Part shown: one piece after another, positions 9,501 to 17,318 of the stretch
How positions within the stretch are numbered: position 1 is the stretch's first letter
How the letters are laid out: each line of letters opens with the position of its first letter
Source: Flaccisagitta enflata
Lineage: Eukaryota; Chaetognatha; Sagittoidea; Aphragmophora
Length of the DNA stretch: 64,000 bases
Direction of reading: 5' to 3'
NCBI GenBank assembly: GCA_965153355.1
Contig: OZ231128.1
Coordinates: forward strand, 18,166,001 to 18,230,000
Made by a program: the position numbers and the translations under genes
Notes under the pieces: generated by a model
Database searches by the model: none
Seen by the model: only the letters and a program-made list of their open reading frames with translations
Told to the model about the DNA's origin: nothing

Positions 9501-12240
9501 AAATAAACCCAGCTACTTGATCAGACCCGGCTACTAAGTCAGACCCGGCTACTCAATCAGACCCGGCTACTCAATCATACCTGGCTACTCAATCATACCT
9601 GGCTACTCGATCAAACCCGGCTACTTGATCAAGCCCTGCTACTCAATCAAGCCCGGTTACTCGATCAAGCCCGGCTACTCCATCAGGCCCAGCTACTCCA
9701 TCAGACCCAGTTACTGCATCAGACCCGGCTACTCAAACAGACCCGCCTACTCGATCAGACTCGGCTACTTGATCAAACCATAATAGCATAACTTGAAGTC
9801 CATGATGACATACGAGGAAGTCCATGATGGCAAACCTTGCAGTCCATGATAGCATACCTAAAAGTGTAACAATAAAAGAAGATAACCACAAAATTTTTCG
9901 AAAAAATTTTTTTTTCAAAAAATAATTGAAGAAAAATTTTTTTCAAAAAACAAAAAAAAATTGAAAATTTTTTTAGTCCAGGAAACAATGTTACTAGACT
10001 TTATAAATCATAAATACCCTTATATCTTCTTAACCCAGGGGTGTATATAGTTGAGCGGCTTTTGATTTTATTCCCCCCCCTGCCTTTGATTTTCTTCCCC
10101 GCGACGCGTCGCGTCGCGTTACAAAATCATTGATTTTCTTCCCCTCAAAGCTATAAAACAGTATATTCTAGGTTTAAATAGTGTTAAATTGTGTTGTAGT
10201 AATTGTTTTTTAACTTTTGGTACTACCAAAAGTGTTAGATCTTCAAAAATTTTCATTTTTCTTTTTTTGAAACTTTTGATTTTCTTCCCTATCTCCAAAC
10301 CTTTTGATTTTATTCCCCCCCCCACCGGGGGGGGAATACTCAACTTTATACACCGTCTTAACCAATACTCAGAATTTTCTGAAACCTTGCAGGGGAGCTT
10401 TAATTGCTGCAATGAACCTTCACGACGAGTTTAAACCTTTACTACCCTTCCCCTATTAAATTGCACAAGTCCAGGAATCAATATTACAAGCAAAATACCC
10501 TAATATCTTTTAAACCAATACTCAGAATTATCTGAAATCTTGCAGGGGAGCTTTAATTGATGCAATGAACCTTCACAACAAGTTTGAACAACAATGGTGA
10601 ACCTTTACTACCCTTCCCCTATGTAAATTGCACTAGTCCAGGAATTATTATTACTACAAAAAAAAAATTTTTTCAAAAAAAAATTTTTCAAAAAAAAAGA
10701 ATTTCAAAAAAAAAAAAATTTCAAAAAGAAAAAAAAAGTTTTCAAAGAAAATTCCGTAAGTCCAGGAAATAATGTTAATAGACTAGATAAATCATTAATA
10801 CCCTTATATCTTCTTAACCAATACTCAGAATTTACTGAAATCTTGCAGGGCAGCTTTAATTGCTGCAATGAACCTTCACAACAAGTTTGAACAACATTGG
10901 TGAACCTTTACTACCCTTCCCCTATGTAAATTGCACAAGTCCAGGAATTAATATTACTACAAAAATAATTGGCAAAGGGTATTAAATATTTATGAATGTT
11001 GTTGAAAGTTGGTACACAGGTTAGTAATGCCCTAAAAATAGCACTGACCAAGTTTCATCAACATCTGAGTACTGGTTCTCAAGTTTTCGAGGGTTGAGAC
11101 AACAAACAACGGCTTACTACACGATCAAGGCTATGTTATAGACCACATCGAGAAATAACTCGATGTGGCCAAAAAGTTTTATAGTCAAGACGTCCACAAA
11201 ACTTGTTTGGACTGCTCCCCTAAAAGAGCAAATTACAATAAGAATACAAAAATTTCTTGATTTTCACCAAATACTTTCAACATAAGAAATGCTATGAAAT
11301 ATGTTATATTGACCAAATCATTCAACGGATTTTGATAAGATTTGAGTCAGAAATACAAGGATTGTTATACACCTAAAATCTTGTGCAAATCGGACATGAT
11401 CGTGATAGGTTCTTGCAATCTCAAAATCGTCTACGTTTTTTTAGTGCGAGAAAAAATCAAGGATTGAGGAAGGACACTCACAGGACTTTCCATCAGTTTG
11501 ATAGTTTTGATTTTAGCAAAAAGTCCAAAAGGTATTATTTTCTGTATCATTACATCATGTAAGATACTTATTGGTGTACAGAAACTTTTTCATAAGAGAA
11601 ATATTGATTTTTTTAACCTTATCCAGTATCAACAATTGTGAAACAAGTGTAAAAACAGTGTATTTAAAGTTTGAATGATGTTTAATTATATTTCATTAAT
11701 CGGTTTTAATGGTTCGGTATTGCCAGAAGTTTTATTTTCCCCAAATTTTCTTATTTTCGTTTTTTTTCTTCATTGATTTTCTTATCCATCTCCCAACCCT
11801 TTGATCCCCCCCCCCAATTATATACAGGCCTGGTAAAGACGCCAGACAGTTTCCAAATTGATGAACCATTCCGTCCTTCCCCTTCCCCGGTGGTCCCCTA
11901 CAGATTCGTGGTACTGAGCATCGCGACGGCGATCGTAGTCTTTTTCGGTTTGGTCTGTCTCACCGGATTATGCTGTATTCATTGGCGTCATCAGCGTAAA
12001 TACGGATTGGCAAATCGACAACGTGATGACGCCGACGATGTTGATGATGATGAAGGAGGAGAAGAAGATGACAATGTTAAATGCCTAGGACGGTCAGGAG
12101 GAGGAGAGGAAAAGGGGGAAGCGATTTACGACCTCGTTCCTAGTCTCAAAGGGGAACCAATGTCAGATGAACCTAATAATCAAAAGCCGCGACCCGAAGG
12201 ACAAACCAAGCGCAAAGTCAGATTCAAAAACAATATTTGA
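3530..12240 (+). CDS. Ig-superfamily type I membrane protein, 7 exons, 528 aa
   Basis: Exons: 3530-3938, 4919-5049, 5290-5489, 6169-6337, 8062-8207, 9134-9274, 11850-12240. All junctions are GT-AG and the phases match, giving 529 codons with stop. I chose the ATG at 3530, not the in-frame 3494, because a signal peptide follows directly (LLAFYFQLIACLQL). Ig1 spans about residues 95-180 with Cys106, Trp114 and the hallmark DAGSYYC ending at Cys167. Ig2 (about 181-290) has Cys204, Trp220 and Cys259. A third Ig-like segment (about 292-398) has Cys310 and Trp325 but no clear second Cys. The membrane segment is about 418-442. The tail has an acidic run near 455-475, a YDLV sorting-type motif at Tyr492 and a basic end. 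It is probably a cell-surface adhesion or receptor protein; the exact family and ligand are unknown. Each Ig is split across two exons. An exon between 9274 and 11850 could have been missed. Confidence 0.85.
4322..4761. repeat. Three diverged tandem copies in Ig intron 1
   Basis: A unit of roughly 160-180 bp starts near 4322, 4485 and 4648. Each contains AAATACAGGAAA-like sequence, GAGCATGGCTGCTCATCTG, AGCTCATTTAGCTCATT and a poly-T before CTGATTTTAAAT. No coding potential. Confidence 0.75.
5571..6131 (-). mobile_element. HP3 element, GTCGCG subfamily, split by a hAT-like MITE
   Basis: On the minus strand it starts AACAAGGACAACCC, then AGTCGCGTGCGGTCG (RC of 6100-6112). It ends with the hairpin GTCGCG-TGCA-CGCGAC plus TAAAAA at 5570-5592. 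The TCATTTTAAG repeat core lies near 5655-5700. A complete MITE (5720-6050) interrupts it. Located in intron 3 of the Ig gene. Confidence 0.75.
5720..6050. mobile_element. hAT-like MITE with 8-bp target duplication ATTTGGTC
   Basis: Ends are CAGGCCTGTATA (left) and TATACACCCCTG (right). The 8-bp repeat ATTTGGTC flanks it at 5712-5719 and 6051-6058. Interior has poly-C/poly-G blocks and GATTATTTTCCCC-type motifs shared with the copies at 10036, 33490 and 50847. An 8-bp duplication with CAGGGGTG-like ends is typical of the hAT superfamily. No transposase. Confidence 0.85.
6365..6860 (-). mobile_element. Diverged family A2 foldback remnant
   Basis: The left part has CCAAATCCCAGCCT-type units. 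The right part, read in reverse complement, has TGGACAGCAATACCTGATGCC and GGGCCCTAGAGGGACCAATG, like the arms at 42251 and 48452. Strongly eroded. Lies in Ig intron 4. Confidence 0.45.
7026..7500 (-). mobile_element. Family A foldback element, copy 2
   Basis: Left arm begins GGGCAGCGGCC at about 7031. The core carries AGGCCTGAAATCTGCCCTC units in both orientations (7135-7310). The right arm ends in CTTCGGGGCCGCTGCCCTGC, then the complement of the 5' block with GGTATTGCTGACCACATATT and TTGCCCTTGGGCGACCTGTT (7380-7492). Orientation is opposite to copy 1. Intron 4 of the Ig gene. Confidence 0.8.
7525..8040 (-). mobile_element. Family A variant with CCTCAAATC repeats
   Basis: Starts TTGGGTAGCTGCCCCAAAGGG, followed by the GTCCTGTAGGACACAGGGGA hairpin and CATCC repeats. 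A core of diverged CCTCAAATCGGCCCTC-type units runs 7615-7905. It closes with GTGTCTTACAGGATATTGGC and a conserved GCCCTGCTC/AAGCAGGGC stem (about 7949-7998), then GGTACCGCTGACCAT. It ends just before exon 5 of the Ig gene. Confidence 0.65.
8313..9042. mobile_element. Pogo/Tc1-like MITE carrying an inserted palindrome
   Basis: Outer ends read CTGCTCGAACGGACCCG (left, eroded) and AAATCCGTTGGAGCAGG...AACTG (right), flanked by TA. Internal words CCGCCTAAAACAGA and CCGCTTATAATAGA match the intact copies at 28812 and 30199. A second element (8403-8961) interrupts the centre. Confidence 0.75.
8403..8961. mobile_element. 559-bp near-palindromic foldback, TA target
   Basis: Ends CAGTAGATCTTGTTTAGACT and its inverse, flanked by TA at 8401-8402 and 8962-8963. 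Arms of about 270 bp are highly similar over nearly their full length, leaving a small central loop near 8665-8690. The RNA or single strand would form one long hairpin. Nested inside a pogo-like MITE within Ig intron 5. Confidence 0.85.
9331..9445 (+). mobile_element. hAT-like MITE fragment
   Basis: Left end CAGGGGTGTATAAAATTGAG, then TTTTGATT, a poly-C run and GATTTTCTTCCTCGCGAC, as in the copy at 10036. The right end is lost. Confidence 0.65.
9505..9780. repeat. 18-bp minisatellite
   Basis: About fifteen head-to-tail copies of an 18-bp unit close to CAGACCCGGCTACTCAAT, with single-base variants and no spacers. Located in Ig intron 6. Confidence 0.9.
9965..10980. repeat. Tandem duplications of a ~150-280 bp block
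   Basis: The words AATACTCAGAATT, CTTGCAGGGGAGCTTTAATT, TGAACCTTCAC, TACCCTTCCCCTAT and AGTCCAGGAA recur in order at about 10357, 10511 and 10790, with a partial copy near 9975. The copies share poly-A tracts. A hAT-like MITE (10036-10355) was inserted into one copy. Confidence 0.75.
10036..10355. mobile_element. hAT-like MITE with 8-bp target duplication TCTTAACC
   Basis: Left end CAGGGGTGTATATAGTTGAG, right end in inverse (CTCAACTTTATACACCG). TCTTAACC flanks both sides (10028-10035 and 10356-10363). Contains GCGACGCGTCGCGTCGCG near 10101 and C/G homopolymers before the right end. Confidence 0.85.
11660..11831 (-). mobile_element. hAT-like MITE end abutting an exon
   Basis: The sequence CTTTGATCCCCCCCCCC-AATTATATACAGGCCTG is the right end of the family seen at 5720 and 10036. 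It stops about 18 bases before the inferred acceptor of the last Ig exon (11850). Left boundary is unclear. Confidence 0.6.
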
Positions 12241-12690
12241 TCATTGATGACGTGACAAGGTATGTCCATGCCAAAAAGGAAACGACAGTGTCATAAACAT
12301 GACACATCTCTCTTTGGAAAATCTCACGACAAAACATATCTGTGATACGCTTACACATACAGGAGGAAATATTGGAAACTCTCCCCCAGGCCTCCAAACA
12401 GTCATAAACATAAACATAAACCTTAAATGCGAAAACTGGAAATCAAAGGTTTATTTCATATTTATAGACCATGTATATGGTTAAACGCGTTTGCGGTCTG
12501 ATGTACAGCAGCTAGTAGTCGATGGTCAGTAGATGAGTAGAGAGACAAGATGTCGATTTTTTGTGGTGGGCTGGAAGATCTCGTTGATTGCAAAACCATC
12601 TAGTTTGTAGACGGTTCCTTGAGCAAGAATCTAGACCTCGTGAAACATGCAGTGAACCCTACTACATGTTCTTGAGTAGATGATTAGTAC
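12241..12690. other. 3' flank of the Ig receptor gene
   Basis: Presumed 3' UTR and flank. No canonical AATAAA that I can place with confidence close to the stop codon, and no second gene. Confidence 0.4.
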
Positions 12691-12907
12691 GCTGAGGAGA
12701 ATACACTTTTTTTCATGCAGGGACCAAGAGGAGGGCCCAGATTTTTTTATTTTGATGTAACTAATGTATTCTGAAAATTTCAGGACGTTAGAGGTTCTTA
12801 ACCATTCATCATATTGCACTTGAAAAATGGCTTATCCTTAAGGGGGCCAAAATTTCAAAATCATTTTTCCTCAAATCTGATGCCAGATTCAGATTCCTTG
12901 TAAAAAA

Positions 12908-13083
12908 TTATGTAGGATACTATATTTTCTTTTTTCAAAATTTTGTTTTTAAGCGGAAAAAATGCAAAAAACCTCCAAAAATAAGGGTTTTTAAAAAACA
13001 GGGTCTTTTTAGAGGTTTTTTTCATTTTTTCAGCTTAAAAACAAAATTTTGAAGATAGAAAATATAGTATCTTACATAATTTT
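12908..13083. repeat. Internal palindrome
   Basis: TTATGTAGGATACTATATTTTC at 12909 is mirrored by GAAAATATAGTATCTTACATAA ending near 13079. AACAAAATTTTG-type and GGAGGTTTTT-type sequences pair inside. Possibly an older nested foldback. Confidence 0.7.
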
Positions 13084-13250
13084 TAGTCGCGTGCACGCGA
13101 CTCTACAACCCGCTCCGTCTGTCGGTCGGTTGGTCGGTCGGTCCGTCGGTCCGTCGGTCCGTAACACTTAGCTTTTTTGCGTCTTTTTGGGTCGTATGGA
13201 GTTAATTTGAGTCATTTTTTTGTTGTTTTTGGGAATTATTTGTTGCTTTC
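13083..13250 (-). mobile_element. HP3 3' end, GTCGCG subfamily
   Basis: Reverse orientation: TTTTTAGTCGCGTGCACGCGACT, then the GTCGGTCGGTTGG tract and TAACACTTAGCTTTTTTG, identical in order to 5571 and 51651. It runs into the TCATTTTTGG array, which looks like an expansion of its own core. Confidence 0.7.
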
Positions 13251-14340
13251 AGTCATTTTTGGTCATTTTTGGTCATTTTCGGTCATTTTGGTCATTTTGG
13301 TCATTTTGGTCATCTTGGTCATTTTGGTCATTTTTGATCTTTTTTGATCATGTTTGATCATTTTTGATCATTTTTGATCATTTTTGATCATTTTTGATCA
13401 TTTTTGATCGTTATTGGTCATTTTTCGTCATTTTGGTCGTTTTGGTCATTTTTGTCATTTTGGTCATTTTTGATCATTTTTGATCATTTTTTGTCATTTT
13501 TGGTCATTTTTAGTCATTTTGTTGAGTTTGGGTCTTTTTTGGTCTTTTTGATCATTTTTGATCATTTTTGATCATTTTTGATCATTTTTGATCATTTTTG
13601 ATCATTATTGGTCATTTTTCGTCATTTTGGTCGTTTTGGTCATTTTTGTCATTTTGGTCATTTTTGATCATTTTTAATCATTTTTTGTCATTTTTGGTCA
13701 TTTTTAGTCATTTTGTTGAGTTTGGGTCTTTTTTGGTCTTTTTGATCATTTTTGATTATTTTTTGTCATCTTTGGTCATTTTTGGTCATTTTGGTCAGTT
13801 TGGTCATCTTTGATCATCTTTGATCATTTTTGGTTATTTTTGGTCATTTTTGGTCATTTTTGATCATTTTTGGTCATTTTGGTCATTTAGGTCATTTTTG
13901 GTCATTTGGATCATTTTTATCATTTTTTGTCAATTTTGGTCAATTTTGGTCATTTTTGATATTTTGTAATTTTGGTCATTTTGATCAGTTTCATCATTTT
14001 TGGTCAATTTTGGTCATTTTTATTTTTTTTGTCATTTTGTACATATTCATTTTTGGTCATTTTTGATCATTTTTGGTCATTTTGGTCATTTTGGTCATTT
14101 TTGGTCATTTTGGTCATTTTGGATATTTTGGTCATTTTGGATATTTTGGTCATTTTTGATTATTTTTGGTCATTTTTGGTCATTTTTGGTCATTTTGATC
14201 ATTTTTTGTCAATTTTGGTCATTTTAGTCATTTTGGTCATTTTGGTCATTCTTGGTCATTTTTGATCATATTTGGTCATTTTTGGTCATTCTTGGTCATT
14301 TTGGTCATTTTTGGTCATTTTTGGTTATTTTTGGTCATTT
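13250..14340. repeat. TCATTTTTGG minisatellite
   Basis: About 1.1 kb of a 10-bp unit (TCATTTTTGG/TGATCATTTT variants) with higher-order duplication: the blocks at 13390-13560 and 13590-13760 are near-identical. It gives FWSFLIIFGHF-type open frames that I reject as genes. Confidence 0.95.
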
Positions 14341-14625
14341 TTGGTTGAAGTCTGCTGGTTAAAGTCTGCTGGTTAAAGTCTGCTGGTTAAAGTCTGCTGG
14401 TTAAAGTCTGCTGGTTAAAGTCTGCTGGTTTAAATCTGCTGGTTTAAGTCTGCTGGTTTGAATCTAATGGGTTAAGTCTTCTGGTTTGAATCTGCTGGTT
14501 TAAGTCTGCTGGTTTAAGTCTGCTGGTTTAAGTCTGCTGGTTGTCGAAGATAATGGTTAAGTCTGCTGGTCTAATGGTTTAAGTCTGCTGGTCAAGTCTG
14601 CTGGTTGAAATGATACAAAGATAAG
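14341..14625. repeat. GTCTGCTGGTTAAA minisatellite
   Basis: Tandem copies of a 14-bp unit, starting uniform and becoming degenerate toward the 3' side. Confidence 0.9.
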
Positions 14626-14629
14626 CAGG

Positions 14630-14960
14630 CCAAGTCTGGTTTAAGTCTGGTTTAAGTCTGGTTTAAGTATGGTTTAAGTCTGGTTTAGGTCTAGGTTAAG
14701 TCTGGTTTACGTCTGGTTTAAGTCTGGTTTGGGTCTGGTTTAAGACTGGTTCTGTTCACATCTGATTTATGTCTGGTTTAGGTCTGCTAGGTCTGGTTTA
14801 GGTCTGGTTTGTCTGGTTTGTTTGGTTTGTGTCTGGCTTATGTTTGAGGCCTGGTTTATGCATGGTTTGAATTGGTTTGAGTTCGTTTGAGTCTGGTTTG
14901 AGTCTGGCTTAATCTGGTTTGTCTTGTTTAGTGTCTGGTTCCATGTCTGATTTAGGTCTG
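14630..14960. repeat. GTCTGGTTTAA minisatellite
   Basis: Tandem copies of an 11-bp unit related to the preceding array, increasingly degenerate. Confidence 0.85.
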
Positions 14961-15592
14961 GCTTTGTAGTCTATGATCCCAAAGTTGGTCTTGCTTGATG
15001 GCTTAAGTCAGAGGTCCAGACAACTGTTTTAGTTAAAGGAACACTTGAGCAAAATGATATAAATAATATTGTACTTCAACAATATGCTTTTCCTGCACTT
15101 TTATTTATAAAGTTAGCTTTATTTGCATAATTCAATCAGCACTGATTTGAGTAGAAAATGAGACTTAAATTTTTACCCTCTAATATTAGCTTATTTTCAA
15201 GTGTAATATGATGAATGGTTAAGAACCCTATGTCCTGAAATTTTCAGAATACATTAGTTACATCAAAATAAAAAGATCTGGGCTCTCCTCTTGGTCCCTG
15301 CATGAAAAAAAGTGTATTCTTCTCAGCGTATCATGCATCTTGCCTCTTTTTTTAAATTTCTTGATGGTCGCCACAGTTTGTTAGACAGTGATTTATCGCC
15401 TCTAATCCCTATACATGACTGTGTGACTAGAGCTAAAGAGGAGAGATTGAATATTTACTTTAATGATTTAAGATGTTCGTTCTCATATTTTCTTCTTATT
15501 GCAGCTAGACGCCATGTTATCAGAAACAATGATGAAATGATGTAATTTAAAAAAAAACAGACGTCATATCAATCAAATAGAAAAAGAAGACC

Positions 15593-17231
15593 ATGTCCAA
15601 CTCACGCCGACATAGAACACAGCGAGAACGTGCCGCCCTTCATTTCCTCAACAATATTTCATTGGATGGAGCCGACGTGCCAAAGAAACCATTCATCCCA
15701 GAGGATCCTTGTTATTGTGAAAAGTGCAGCAGATGTTTGGTACCCAATGAAAACTTTTCGGGACCAAATCAAGGTAAGCCATACAATCGGTCAAAGTCAA
15801 AGAAGAGAAGTAGATAGCGGATACCATTGGGAAAAATAACTATATAAGTGTATCTTTCGTACATACATACGTCATCAATATTCACTAATGAATAGATTTA
15901 AGTATTCTAACATTTGCAGCATTGAAGGACGAGCCAAGGGGAATACAAGGAGGCGACATAAGCCCGTATGTCTCAGAAGGTGTGACGGAAGAAGAGCATA
16001 CGGATTTGTGGAGTTTGAAATCATCGACGTTGAAAAGTAACCACAGCCCGCCAGGAGATGCTTCATTTCACACCTCGTGGTCGTTGGGCGACAGGTGCGA
16101 TATAAAATGGTCAACGTAGCATGGGTGTACGGCGAGGGACGTCAGGGACGTCGGCCGACGTCCCTGTTTGTCGGACTTACGACCAGCACTCCCGCCGACA
16201 TAAAGCCCCCATTTAAAAAACGAAAGAAAAATTTAAAATAATGAAAAATGATAATGAGAGAAATGTTGCCTCTATTAAATTTAAGTCATTATTTCTTACA
16301 TTAGAACGTAATTTTAAATTGAAAAGATCAATTATATAAACCCCGTCAGGCTTTGGAAGCTCTGTCGGACTTAAAACTGTTTGCCGACGGCCCTCTGAGA
16401 TTTTGCGCCATACACTTATGCAACGTAGGGTGTGTTTCTAATGACCGCCAAAAACGTATTTCCTCCCGTGAAACGCGTTTACAGTGTGAACTTATTCAGG
16501 AATTTCCACAATCCCTCGAGGAAGTGAGTGAGCAAGCCCATGAATGAAGCAAGCGGTAAAAGCGAGCATAGCGAACAAAGCAAATGAGCGGTGCGAGCGC
16601 GAATGACGTAGCGAACGACCGAGTAGCCAGTTCATAACGCGATTGTCCGTCTAGAAATGGTCAACACTAATTGCAGTTGTGAGTGAACGTTTTTAGAGAA
16701 AACCGGGATGAAAAGATGAAACAAACCAACCTAAACAACCAATTGCTCTCAATTCCCAGGCCCACAGCTTCTGATTGGAGTCATCCGATGATCAAAATTG
16801 TTTCCTCAAAATCCATTCTCAAAAAGGCCATGAATAAGAGACTCATATTCACAGATGGTAAGCAAACCAAGGAATATAACTCTACGATCGCAAGAATCAC
16901 GCAACAGTCAACAGTTGTAAGGGTGAATTTATTTTTTTCTCGTTTCCACAACCTTGTAGGCAAACATGGAGCGCCAGTCGTGATGACTTCAGTACTTCCC
17001 TTCCACGATATTGCCGGCAGCGGTCCAACAACTCCAGAACCAACGCCTCGACCAAGCAGCAAAGAAACCCTTCGACCATCATCACGCCAGTCTTCACTGC
17101 CAGGCAGGCAGTCGGACGATGATGGCTCGAAAACGCGATCGCGCAGAGAGAGTGAAAGAAGTCTCTCTCCGACACATCGCCTCTTGTCGGGCACCCACGC
17201 CATGGCGACAACTGATCGGTTCGTGACCAAG
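15593..17231 (+). CDS. CABLES: CABLES-like N-terminal exons (partial)
   Basis: Exons 15593-15773, 15920-16094, 16760-16857 and 16960-17231 join in phase (1, 2, 1) across GT-AG introns. The start ATG opens MSNSRRHRTQRERAALHFLN, followed by NISLDG. An RRxAALxFLxNISLDG block is, from memory, the N-terminal signature of CABLES (CDK5 and ABL enzyme substrate) proteins. Exons 3-4 together read RLIFTDGKHGAPVVMTSVLP, resembling the CABLES block that ends SVLPYRD. A CxxC pair (CEKCSRC) and a Ser/Pro/Arg-rich stretch follow. CABLES proteins end in a cyclin-like box; none is visible here. The last exon ends in phase 0, which does not fit the next coiled-coil exon, so the 3' end is unresolved. Assignment moderate. 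Confidence 0.55.
16143..16166. repeat. Perfect 24-bp palindrome
   Basis: CAGGGACGTCGG followed by its exact complement, inside the second CABLES-like intron and preceded by another GGGACGTCAG copy. Could fold as a cruciform; function unknown. Confidence 0.9.
16300..16680. other. Intronic element with GAGCGAAGCGAAC-type repeats
   Basis: Contains TGTCGGACTTAAAACTG (compare TGTCGGACTTACGACC at 16168) and a run of AGCGAGCATAGCGAAC-like words at 16545-16620. Probably an eroded mobile element; no coding signal. Confidence 0.35.
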
Positions 17232-17318
17232 GTAAGTTTTCAATTTTCAAAAGTCACGGTATGATAATTAATCTGCTTAGATATATAAACACAAATGTAA
17301 ATATGAATATCAAGCCTT

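Larger units (their letters stand above)
12691..15328. mobile_element. 2.6-kb TA-flanked foldback filled with minisatellites
   Basis: Inverted arms of about 140 bp: CGCTGAGGAGAATACACTTT at 12691 and its inverse ending at 15328. Both sides are flanked by TA. The arms share GGGACCAAGAGGAG, CTAATGTATTCTGAAAATTT and TTAACCATTCATCATATT in inverse. Between them lie a smaller palindrome (12908-13083), a reverse HP3 end (13083-13175) and three tandem arrays. Confidence 0.8.

Noticed and set aside
9505-9780. Possible CRISPR-like array of 18-bp repeats
   Set aside because: Units are contiguous with no spacers, in a eukaryotic intron; it is a minisatellite.
13598-14265. FWSFLIIFGHF-type frames that look like membrane proteins
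   Set aside because: They are translations of the 10-bp TCATTTTTGG minisatellite.
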